NCBI RefSeq assembly: GCF_038066715.1
Contig: NZ_JBBUKT010000002.1
Coordinates: 1 to 64,000 of the forward strand
Direction: 5' to 3'
From: Luteolibacter sp. Y139
Lineage (GTDB): Bacteria; Verrucomicrobiota; Verrucomicrobiia; Verrucomicrobiales; Akkermansiaceae
DNA length: 64,000 nucleotides
Shown here piece by piece: positions 57,480 to 64,000 of this stretch (position 1 is the stretch's first letter; each line of letters opens with the position of its first letter). A program made the position numbers and the translations under genes. The notes under the pieces were generated by a model. The model was not told the DNA's origin. It made no database searches and worked only from the letters and a program-made list of their open reading frames with translations.

Positions 57480-58334
57480 TTACATGGGCTCGACGATGCC
57501 TTCCTCGATCACGGGCGGGGGCGGGAGGATCTTAAGGTCCACCAGGAACCGGTCGGCCGCATTCACGCTCCACTCGTAGTGCTGGTCGGAGACGTTGAAA
57601 TTGAAGAACGCGTGGTCGGCGGTCTCGTATTCGACGAGCTCGATCTTATTCCGGCGCCAGCGCATCGACTTGTAGAACTTTTCGACGGTGGAGAGGGGGG
57701 TGAGGCGGTCCTTCTTGCCGTGAAAGAGGATCATCGGCGGGGCCTTGCGGCGGACCGACTTGAGCGGGCTCATGCGCTTGGCCGTGGCGTGGTCGGGGAA
57801 GCGATCTAGGAGCGGGCGTACGATCGGATCGAGCAGGCTGCTGAAAAGCAGGAATGCCGCGGGGGTGTAGGCTGGAGGCTCCGCGTTCTTGGCCGGCTTC
57901 GGCAGCGTCATGGCCAGAATGGTGAAGGCGCCACCGGCGGCACCCGCGAAGATCACCTTCGAGGGATCCACGCCGAAGTGCGGTTCGTAGGTCTTCACCC
58001 ACTTGAGGAACTCCTTCAGGTCTTCCAGCGCTTCGACCGGTCCAGTGCGGTGGACCGAGCCGACCCGCGTTTCCACGGTCACGGTCACCGCGCCGCGTTG
58101 GGCGAAGTGCAGGCAGTGCGGCACGAACTGGGTTGCCATCGGCGTGTCCCAGAATCCGCCGTGGAGGAAAATGATCAGTGGCCGCTTGTCGCCGGGCTCA
58201 AAGCCTTCGGGCGTGAAAAAGTGGGCCTGCAGCGGGCCTTCCGGCGTTTCCGAATACGTGAACGTGGTGGCCGACTTCAGCATCTCCCGCTGCCGGGCCT
58301 GGCCGATCAGCGGGGTTTTTTGGAGCAGACTCAT
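57480..58334 (-). CDS. Alpha/beta-hydrolase-fold protein lacking the catalytic serine
   Basis: 284 aa. The fold is clear: LIIFLHGGFWDTPMATQFVP (oxyanion-type HGGxW), VFIAGAAGGAF-like elbow, MILFHGKKDRLTPLSTVEKF with the acid, and ETADHAFFNF with the His. At the nucleophile elbow the sequence is VIFAGAAGG: Ala132 stands where the GxSxG serine should be. It may be inactive or have another role. No signal peptide was seen. gltB lies upstream on the same strand across a 279-bp gap. Confidence 0.82.
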   Translation of the reverse strand: MSLLQKTPLIGQARQREMLKSATTFTYSETPEGPLQAHFFTPEGFEPGDKRPLIIFLHGGFWDTPMATQFVPHCLHFAQRGAVTVTVETRVGSVHRTGPVEALEDLKEFLKWVKTYEPHFGVDPSKVIFAGAAGGAFTILAMTLPKPAKNAEPPAYTPAAFLLFSSLLDPIVRPLLDRFPDHATAKRMSPLKSVRRKAPPMILFHGKKDRLTPLSTVEKFYKSMRWRRNKIELVEYETADHAFFNFNVSDQHYEWSVNAADRFLVDLKILPPPPVIEEGIVEPM

Positions 58335-58416
58335 CGAGGGGCGGAAAAGGGAGGGGGGATCGGCGTGCGAAAAGATTTGTTATGTCCGCGGACGGCTTGT
58401 CCAATCCATTTCACCG

Positions 58417-59313
58417 ATGAGACGCATCCTCGCCCTTTTTGCCGCGCTGCTGATGCCCGCCGCGGCGCCCGCCCAGGCTCCTGCCGCGGCCGATATCAGC
58501 AAGGCGCTCGTGGCCAACTACGGCACGTGGCGCAACGCCATGCTGCGCAAGGACTACCCGGCGTGGCAGCGGACCACGGCCCAGTACCGGCAGGTGGAGA
58601 CGCGCAATCGCATCGTGTCCGAGAAGCGTCCGTTTCCCGGATCGATCTTCGAGGTTCCCGCGCCGCCGCCGCCGCTCGACGGGCTGAAAATGATCCATCT
58701 CTCGCAAAAGGGTGCGACCGCCAAGGCGGCTTTTTTCGGGAAGATCAATTTCGACATCGGCGGTGAGCCGACTGAGAACGTGCTGGTGCTTTCCTTCATC
58801 AACGAAGGTGCCTGGCACTACGATCGCGCGGATTTCGTCAATCTAGCGGGGCTGCCGGAAGTCCGGAAGGAACTTGCCGCCGGGGACCTGAAGTATGTCG
58901 CGGAGACGATCGACTTCCAGGCAACCGGCGCGGTGCCGGCGACGCCGCCCGCAGTGAATCCCGCGAAATACATCGCGAAGGTGTATGTCTTCAGCCCGGG
59001 CCGGGAGGTGCAGGTGCAGGTGAACCAGTTCAGCCGTCACCGTTTCGCGAATGCGAAGGAGGCGGAGATCGTGGTGGGGGGGGCAGTGGATGGCTCGAAC
59101 TCGGTGGCGTATACGATCAAGGGCCTGGAAGGGGGCACCGGAAAGGAAGCGCTGACGATCCGGGTCTACCTGATGTCGGAGATCGAAGGGACCAAGCCGC
59201 TCAAAGCCTTTGAGTATCAGGTGAACGAGGGGGAGCCGGTGCAGGGGTTTGGCAAGGGAACCTTTACGGTGGACCAGGCGACGGCGGCGAAATTGGTTAA
59301 TTCTTCCCGATAA
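58417..59313 (+). CDS. Secreted protein of unknown function
   Basis: 298 aa from the ATG at 58417 with a signal peptide (MRRILALFAALLMPAAAPAQ). The mature part shows ALVANYGTWRNAMLRKDYPA, then a mixed alpha/beta region (GATAKAAFFGKINFDIGG, YDRADFVNLAGLPEVRKEL) and a beta-rich C-terminal half (VYVFSPGREVQVQVNQF, VGGAVDGSNSVAYTIKGL). No family recognised. The frame is open upstream over the divergent hydrolase gene, but that is not coding. Confidence 0.7.
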   Translation: MRRILALFAALLMPAAAPAQAPAAADISKALVANYGTWRNAMLRKDYPAWQRTTAQYRQVETRNRIVSEKRPFPGSIFEVPAPPPPLDGLKMIHLSQKGATAKAAFFGKINFDIGGEPTENVLVLSFINEGAWHYDRADFVNLAGLPEVRKELAAGDLKYVAETIDFQATGAVPATPPAVNPAKYIAKVYVFSPGREVQVQVNQFSRHRFANAKEAEIVVGGAVDGSNSVAYTIKGLEGGTGKEALTIRVYLMSEIEGTKPLKAFEYQVNEGEPVQGFGKGTFTVDQATAAKLVNSSR

Positions 59314-59340
59314 TTTATCGGGATTTGCAAATTTTTTTTA
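59305..59340 (+). terminator. Hairpin terminator overlapping the stop codon
   Basis: TCCCGATA (59305-59312) pairs with TATCGGGA (59316-59323); a T-run follows at 59332-59339. The stop codon of the preceding gene lies in the loop side of the hairpin. Confidence 0.7.
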
Positions 59341-59466
59341 TTTCGGGGCGCTTTGGCGGTGCCTTGATCCCTTATTAACAAAAGGAAATTGGCGGCGACA
59401 GCTGTTAATCAGGGACGTTCAAAACTTATTCACAGATTTGCTTGTTAAGATTTCCGGATCTTTTAG

Positions 59467-59604
59467 GATGCCGCAAAGGTCAAACCTTCTAACGGGATTT
59501 GACCCAATGGAACGGTTCCATGAAAAGCCCCGGCATCATCGCCAGCAACCCCGTGATTTTCCAAGGAACGAAGCCATCTAACACCCGCACGGGTGGTGGC
59601 TTCG
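59467..59604 (+). ncRNA. Candidate structured leader RNA (three-way junction plus hairpin)
   Basis: P1 GATGCCG/CGGCATC (59467-59473 with 59531-59537) closes a junction of P2 GGTCAAA/TTTGACC (59478-59484 with 59498-59504) and P3 ATGGAA/TTCCAT (59507-59512 with 59516-59521). A second hairpin follows: CGAAGCCA/TGGCTTCG (59569-59576 with 59597-59604) enclosing CACCC/GGGTG. The region lies about 200-340 bases upstream of the 1026-aa repeat gene and downstream of an AT-rich stretch suited to a promoter. It could be a riboswitch-like leader or a small RNA. I matched it to no known class, including c-di-GMP-I. Confidence 0.45.
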
Positions 59605-59805
59605 CGATCGCGCGGGGTGTGGTGGTGCCAATGAAACGGGCGGGAACCCCCGAAGCTTTCAGAGATCGCAACCGGAATACTCCGATTCCCCCGGAGTGGA
59701 CGGCTACCTGCCCGGCAGGAGCCTCCAGCAGGTTGTGTTTCGCCTGCCCCCCGCGGCCACGTCGAGGGCCGCGCCACGTGAAACCGAACCCCTATCGCCA
59801 GAACG

Positions 59806-62800
59806 ATGAACCATTTGGTCGCCGCCAATAAAAAACCCCCACTACCCCTCGCCCAGAAACTCCCCAAGATCCTCGCCGCCGTCTTTGCCGCGGCCCTCAG
59901 TTTCGCCGGAAGCGCTTCCGCTGCCGGGACGAATTCCGTGTCTTTGGCCTGGGACCCGAATCCCGAGACGGACCTTGCCGGCTACCGCCTGCAATATGGG
60001 CTGACTCCGGGGAGCTACCCGAATGTCATCGACGCTGGCAAAACGACCTCGGCGACGGCCACCGGCCTGAACCAGGGGACGACGTACTATTTCACGGTGG
60101 TGGCCTACAACACCGCCGGGCAGACCGGGACCGCCTCTTCGGAGGTTAGCTACACGGTTCCAGGCACGCCGAACACGGCGCCCGCTGCGAGTGACTTCTC
60201 GCTCACGGTGGCGGAGGACGGCCAGGCGACGGCGACGCTTTCCGGCACGGACGGGGAAGGTGATCTGCTGACTTACAGCATTGTTTCGGCTCCAACGAAG
60301 GGCACGCTGACCGGCACGGCACCGAACCTGACTTACAAGCCGGCTGCCAACGCCACGGGCAGCGATAGCTTCACTTATCGCGCAAACGACGGCGCGCTGA
60401 ATTCCGCCAATGCGACTGTCAGCATCACGATCACGCCGGTGAACGACCTCCCGGTGGCGAGCGCGAAAAGCGCCACGGTTGCGGAAGACGGGCAGGTGGC
60501 GATCACGCTTTCCGGCAGCGATGTGGATGGCGATGTGCTCACCTATGAGATCGTCACCGCCCCGACGAAGGGCACACTCAGCGGCACCGCGCCGAACCTG
60601 ACCTACAAGCCGGCGGCCAACCTCAATGGCAGCGACAGCTTCACCTATCGGGTGAACGACGGCACGGCCAACTCGGCCGCGGCGACGGTCAGCATCACGA
60701 TTTCAGCCGTCAATGACGTCCCGGTCGCGGATGCGCAGACACTTAGCGTGGCGGAAGACACGCCGCTCACGATCAAGCTCACGGGATCGGACGTGGAGAA
60801 CAGTTCGCTCACGTATTCCATCGTCACCCAGCCGACCGGCGGGACGCTTTCGGGAACGGCTCCCAATCTCACTTATACGCCGAAGGCAAATTTCAACGGA
60901 GCAGACAGCTTCGCGTTCAAGGTGAACGATGGCAGCGCCAACTCGGCGGCTGCGTGGATTTCCCTCACGGTCACGCCGGTCAATGACGCTCCGGTGGCTA
61001 CGCCGATTACCTTGGGCACGGCGCCGAACACGGCACTGGCGGTCACCCTGGCGGGCACCGATGTCGAGGGCAGTCCGCTTACCTATGAAGTCGTTACTTC
61101 GCCGGTGAATGGCACGCTCAGCGGCACGGCACCGGCTCTGACCTACACGCCGAATCTCAACTACACCGGCAGCGACAGCTTCACCTACCGGGTGAACGAC
61201 GGCACGATCAACTCGGCCACGGCGACGGTCAGCATCACGATCGCGGCTGGCAACATCGCTCCGGTGGCGAATTCGCAAAGCCTGACCGTGGAGGAGGACT
61301 CGACGCTTTCGATCAAGCTCACTGGTTCCGATCCGGAAGCAAAGCCGATCACGTATTTCGTGATCACCCAGCCGACGGGCGGGACGCTTTCGGGAACGGT
61401 TCCCAATCTTACCTACACGCCGGCGGCGAATTTCAGCGGCGCGGACAGCTTCGCCTTCCGGGTGAACGACGGGAACTCGAACTCACCGGCGGCTTGGATT
61501 TCGATCACGGTCACACCGGTCAATGATGCGCCGGTGGCGACTGCGCGCACCATTTCCACGACACCGGGAGTGGCTGTGGGGGTTACCCTGGCGGGCACCG
61601 ATGTCGAAGGCAGCGCTCTGACCTATGTGATCGTCAATGCTCCGGCGAATGGCACGCTCAGCGGCACGGCGCCGAATCTGACCTATACGCCCAATACGAA
61701 TTTCAGCGGCAACGACAACTTCACCTACCGGGTGAATGACGGGACGCTGAACTCGGCGAATGCCACGGTGGCGATCAGCGTGGGTGTCTCGAACCGGGTT
61801 CCCCAGGCTCACACGAAATCGGCAACGACGATGAAGGGCAAGGCGGTGAAGGTGACGCTCAGCGGCACCGACCCCGATGCCGACACGCTGTCCTATCGCA
61901 TCGTCAGCGCTCCCGAAGACGGCACGCTGACGGGCACGCCGCCCAACGTGACTTACACGCCGGTGGCCAAGTGGACTGGCAATGACAAGTTCACCTACGT
62001 GGTGAACGACGGAAAGGCGGATTCGCCGGTTGCGACGGTCAACGTGAAGGTGAAAGACGCCAATCAGAAGCCGACGGCAACCTCGCGGAGCGTGGCCGTG
62101 AATCAGAACACCACGGTGACGATTTCCGTATCGGGAACCGATGCGGACGGTGACAGCCTGACCTATGCGATGGCCGCGGCTCCCAAGTTTGGGACGATCG
62201 TCGGCAACGGGGTGGATTTCCGCTACACGCCCAACACCGGCTTCAAGGGCAAGGACAAGTTCACCTTCGTGGCCAATGACGGGACCATCAATTCCGCGGT
62301 CGCCACGGTTGAGATCAACGTCGTCAATCCCAACAACAAGGCTCCGTCCGCGCTCTCCCAAAATCTGGGCGCACCGGCCAAGAAGGCGGTGGCGATTTTC
62401 CTCCAGGGCACCGATCCCGACAGTGATCCGCTGACCTTCCGGGTGGTCACTCCGCCTGCCAATGGCACGATCACGGGCAAGGGAGCGAACCTCAAGTTCA
62501 AGCCTGTGGCCACGTTCTCCGGCACGGTCAGCTTCACGTATGTGGCCAATGACGGCAGCCTTGATTCGGCGCCGGCGACGGTGACCATCACGATTGCTCC
62601 GCCAGCTCCGGCGGTGCGCAGCATTGCGGCCAAGTCGAAGGCAGCCGCCGTGGGAGAAGCGGGGCCGGTTCCGGGATTGGTCGTCAACAGCACGCCAACC
62701 GGCGGGATGATACTCACGGTGACCGGCGTGCCGGGCCAGCGCTACGCGCTCGAGCACTCTGAGAATTTGACCGGCTGGTCGAACCTCCAGGAGGTGGATA

Positions 62801-62886
62801 TTCCGGAGACGGGTGCGGTCGACCTGGAGATGACCGTGCCGCCCGGAGCGGTGCGTGTTTTCTTCCGCCTGCAGACACCGGATTGA
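59806..62886 (+). CDS. Secreted FN3 plus nine cadherin-like (tandem-95) repeats
   Basis: 1026 aa. The N-terminus has a basic stretch then a hydrophobic signal (ILAAVFAAALSFAGSASAAG). An FN3 domain (about 42-120, VSLAWDPNPETDLAGYRLQY) precedes nine repeats of about 90 residues (about 125-935). Each has the pattern VAEDG/TLSGTD...LTY..V..P..GTLSGTAPNLTYTP..N..G.DSFTYRVNDG. These calcium-binding cadherin/BIG-type folds build extended adhesins. The end is the short beta module (YALEHSENLTGWSNLQE to RVFFRLQTPD). Likely a cell-surface adhesion or matrix protein. A long structured leader precedes it. Confidence 0.9.
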   Translation: MNHLVAANKKPPLPLAQKLPKILAAVFAAALSFAGSASAAGTNSVSLAWDPNPETDLAGYRLQYGLTPGSYPNVIDAGKTTSATATGLNQGTTYYFTVVAYNTAGQTGTASSEVSYTVPGTPNTAPAASDFSLTVAEDGQATATLSGTDGEGDLLTYSIVSAPTKGTLTGTAPNLTYKPAANATGSDSFTYRANDGALNSANATVSITITPVNDLPVASAKSATVAEDGQVAITLSGSDVDGDVLTYEIVTAPTKGTLSGTAPNLTYKPAANLNGSDSFTYRVNDGTANSAAATVSITISAVNDVPVADAQTLSVAEDTPLTIKLTGSDVENSSLTYSIVTQPTGGTLSGTAPNLTYTPKANFNGADSFAFKVNDGSANSAAAWISLTVTPVNDAPVATPITLGTAPNTALAVTLAGTDVEGSPLTYEVVTSPVNGTLSGTAPALTYTPNLNYTGSDSFTYRVNDGTINSATATVSITIAAGNIAPVANSQSLTVEEDSTLSIKLTGSDPEAKPITYFVITQPTGGTLSGTVPNLTYTPAANFSGADSFAFRVNDGNSNSPAAWISITVTPVNDAPVATARTISTTPGVAVGVTLAGTDVEGSALTYVIVNAPANGTLSGTAPNLTYTPNTNFSGNDNFTYRVNDGTLNSANATVAISVGVSNRVPQAHTKSATTMKGKAVKVTLSGTDPDADTLSYRIVSAPEDGTLTGTPPNVTYTPVAKWTGNDKFTYVVNDGKADSPVATVNVKVKDANQKPTATSRSVAVNQNTTVTISVSGTDADGDSLTYAMAAAPKFGTIVGNGVDFRYTPNTGFKGKDKFTFVANDGTINSAVATVEINVVNPNNKAPSALSQNLGAPAKKAVAIFLQGTDPDSDPLTFRVVTPPANGTITGKGANLKFKPVATFSGTVSFTYVANDGSLDSAPATVTITIAPPAPAVRSIAAKSKAAAVGEAGPVPGLVVNSTPTGGMILTVTGVPGQRYALEHSENLTGWSNLQEVDIPETGAVDLEMTVPPGAVRVFFRLQTPD
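60180..62600 (+). repeat. Nine ~270-bp in-frame tandem repeats
   Basis: The DNA encoding the cadherin-like domains repeats with near-identical blocks, for example GGCACGCTCAGCGGCAC and GACAGCTTCACCTA. Repeats 2-6 are closest, with alternate pairs especially alike (3 with 5, 4 with 6), suggesting expansion by duplication of a two-repeat unit. Confidence 0.85.
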
Positions 62887-62931
62887 TGCTTCGCCTTGGC
62901 AGATACGGCTTTCATCGGCAGGATTGCATCG

Positions 62932-63672
62932 ATGAAAGCCGTGATTGTCCTCTCCCTGGTGCCGCTGGTCCTGACCGCAGGGCCGTTTGATGTTTCGCTG
63001 TTGCAAGTGCAGGCGGGGCGACCTCTGGGTGAGGATGTGCCGTTCGAAGTGAAGCCGATGGGCTATGAGCCCGGGGCGAAGCTATCATTCCTGGTGCGCG
63101 GGGAGAACCTGGTGGCGTTCAAGGACGACTCGGTGGAGATCAAGTCGTTCAAGCTCGGCGACGGCCGCGAGTGGTCGCGGACTCGCAGCGGGAAGGCGAA
63201 TTGGAAGCAGGAGAGCTTTTCCAAGGTGGGCGAGGACGGGAAGGTGGGGAGTTTCACGGTGGGGTTTCCCGGCGATCTGTTCGGATCGCTTGAGGGGGCG
63301 TCGCTTGATGGGACGATCACGGCGGTCACGGCTTCCAAGGCGGAGGAGAAGAAGATCGAGCTGACGGCCGGGGATAAGACCAAGAAGCCATTGGGACCAT
63401 TTGAGATCTCTGCTGCGGAGGGCGGGGGATTCTTGGGTGGTGGTGGCGATGGGACTTCCATCACGATCACGGGTGATCACAAGGCGGTGGTGGAGATCAC
63501 CGTCATGGATGGTGGGACGAAGCTCGATGGCAATGGCAGTTCCTCGATGAACGATGCGAAGACGTATCACTTCGACAAGGCGAAGGGCGAGAAGCTGGCG
63601 GTGACGGTGCGTTATTGGACGGACCTGAAGGAGGAGGCGGTGCCGTTCAAGATGGAGCCGGTGAAGAAGTAG
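62932..63672 (+). CDS. Secreted protein of unknown function
   Basis: 246 aa from the ATG at 62932 with a signal peptide (MKAVIVLSLVPLVLTAGPF). The mature part is beta-rich (KLSFLVRGENLVAFKDDSVE, VGSFTVGFPGDLFGSLEGA) with a Gly-rich loop (GGGFLGGGGDGTSIT). No family recognised. It starts 45 bp after the repeat protein gene and may be in the same unit. Confidence 0.7.
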   Translation: MKAVIVLSLVPLVLTAGPFDVSLLQVQAGRPLGEDVPFEVKPMGYEPGAKLSFLVRGENLVAFKDDSVEIKSFKLGDGREWSRTRSGKANWKQESFSKVGEDGKVGSFTVGFPGDLFGSLEGASLDGTITAVTASKAEEKKIELTAGDKTKKPLGPFEISAAEGGGFLGGGGDGTSITITGDHKAVVEITVMDGGTKLDGNGSSSMNDAKTYHFDKAKGEKLAVTVRYWTDLKEEAVPFKMEPVKK

Positions 63673-63743
63673 GGGCGGGTGGTTTGTGTCCCGTGGCGAT
63701 GGAATTGTTAGACGCCGCGGTGGTGCTTCAGGCGTGGCTGGAG

Positions 63744-63839
63744 TCCCTCCGGGATTCCTTTCGCGTTCCATGGGGTCCGGTGGTCTTTGCCGCTGCGCGG
63801 CTGTGACCACCGGCTACTCGCTTTGATCCCTCCGGGATC
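63744..63839. repeat. REP-like palindromic element
   Basis: CCGGTGGTC (63777-63785) pairs with GACCACCGG (63805-63813) around an inner GCCGC/GCGGC stem. On either side lie copies of TCCCTCCGGGAT (63744-63755 and 63827-63838), the second within a perfect GATCCC-TCC-GGGATC hairpin. This resembles dispersed intergenic elements of PVC genomes. Only one copy is visible here. Confidence 0.55.
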
Positions 63840-63879
63840 GTGGGGCTGCGTTTAAAAGAGAGGGTGGCGCGAAGGCGGC

Positions 63880-64000
63880 TCAATTATTGATAGAGAAATC
63901 AATTTCGGTTCTCTGCTTTTCAAACCGAGTGAATGCTCCGATCCCGAAGGCCTTCACGTCATTTTCAGGAGCAGCTACCGACCATTTCTTCTCGCCTCCT
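63880..64000 (-). CDS. C-terminal fragment of a gene running off the right edge
   Basis: An open minus-strand frame enters at the window edge and ends with TGA at 63880-63882. The visible 39 residues (GGEKKWSVAAPENDVKAFGI onward, ending EIDFSINN) have a natural composition for a protein end. Nothing else can be said about its function. Confidence 0.55.
   Translation of the reverse strand, partial: GGEKKWSVAAPENDVKAFGIGAFTRFEKQRTEIDFSINN

Noticed and set aside
59426-59434. TTATTCACA resembling a DnaA box in an AT-rich stretch
   Set aside because: Only one box is present and there is no dnaA, dnaN or box cluster nearby, so there is no support for an origin.
59499-59831. 110-codon plus-strand frame before the cadherin-repeat gene
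   Set aside because: It overlaps the start of the repeat gene, has no domain or ribosome-binding evidence, and covers the structured leader.

Overview
The window looks like chromosomal DNA of a Verrucomicrobiota bacterium, probably Verrucomicrobiaceae / Luteolibacter-like. This is inferred from the high GC content, the DUF1501/DUF1800 and DUF1552/DUF1592 pairs typical of the PVC group, an autotransporter-associated beta-strand repeat protein, several giant secreted proteins ending in 'DxDxDG' plus a short beta-rich module, and an arginine-type elongation factor P. No rRNA, tRNA, CRISPR array or insertion sequence was seen. Housekeeping genes (rpmG, rpsR, folE2, hflX, ftsY, infA, efp, gltB) are scattered among many exported proteins.

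Layout. 1-5.4 kb: 3' end of a Gly/Glu/Ala/Lys/Gln-rich protein with a 15-bp tandem repeat, a prenyltransferase-like repeat protein, an FHA protein, a degenerate DksA-like protein, rpmG-rpsR, folE2 and a lipoprotein. 5.7-9.2 kb: secreted GH85 endo-beta-N-acetylglucosaminidase. 9.3-12.7 kb: circularly permuted ATP-grasp / alpha-E / transglutaminase cluster. 13.2-16.8 kb: DUF1592-DUF1552 pair. 18-25 kb: hflX, a small HTH protein, then a minus-strand series ftsY - two paralogous lipoproteins - ketosynthase-like protein - L,D-transpeptidase/HAD phosphatase fusion; infA lies divergent to ftsY across a 40-bp palindrome. 25-31.8 kb: DUF1800-DUF1501-pseudopilin-like genes. 32.2-36.7 kb: tightly packed DUF3570-ApbE-TlpA-DUF4266-Ig operon. 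36.8-43.3 kb: ThuA, efp and a 1513-aa beta-strand repeat protein. 43.4-45.3 kb: Phd/VapC-like toxin-antitoxin and a sarcosine-oxidase-like enzyme. 45.3-52.5 kb: two secreted proteins sharing an unnamed module on either side of a XylR-type regulator, then an orphan substrate-binding protein. 52.5-64 kb: gltB, an alpha/beta-hydrolase lacking its serine, a structured leader RNA before a nine-repeat cadherin-like protein, a REP-like element and the end of one further gene.

Working together. Much of the window serves the cell envelope and exterior. One glycosidase attacks N-glycans, two Tat-type DUF proteins are each paired with a large exported partner, and seven exported proteins share a short beta-rich module that may be a common sorting or attachment signal. 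The best candidates for undescribed biology are that shared module, the DUF3570-ApbE-TlpA-DUF4266 operon with its tiny Gly/Cys-tailed lipoprotein, the L,D-transpeptidase-phosphatase fusion, the shared ~200-aa module around the XylR regulator, and the three-way-junction leader RNA at 59.5 kb.
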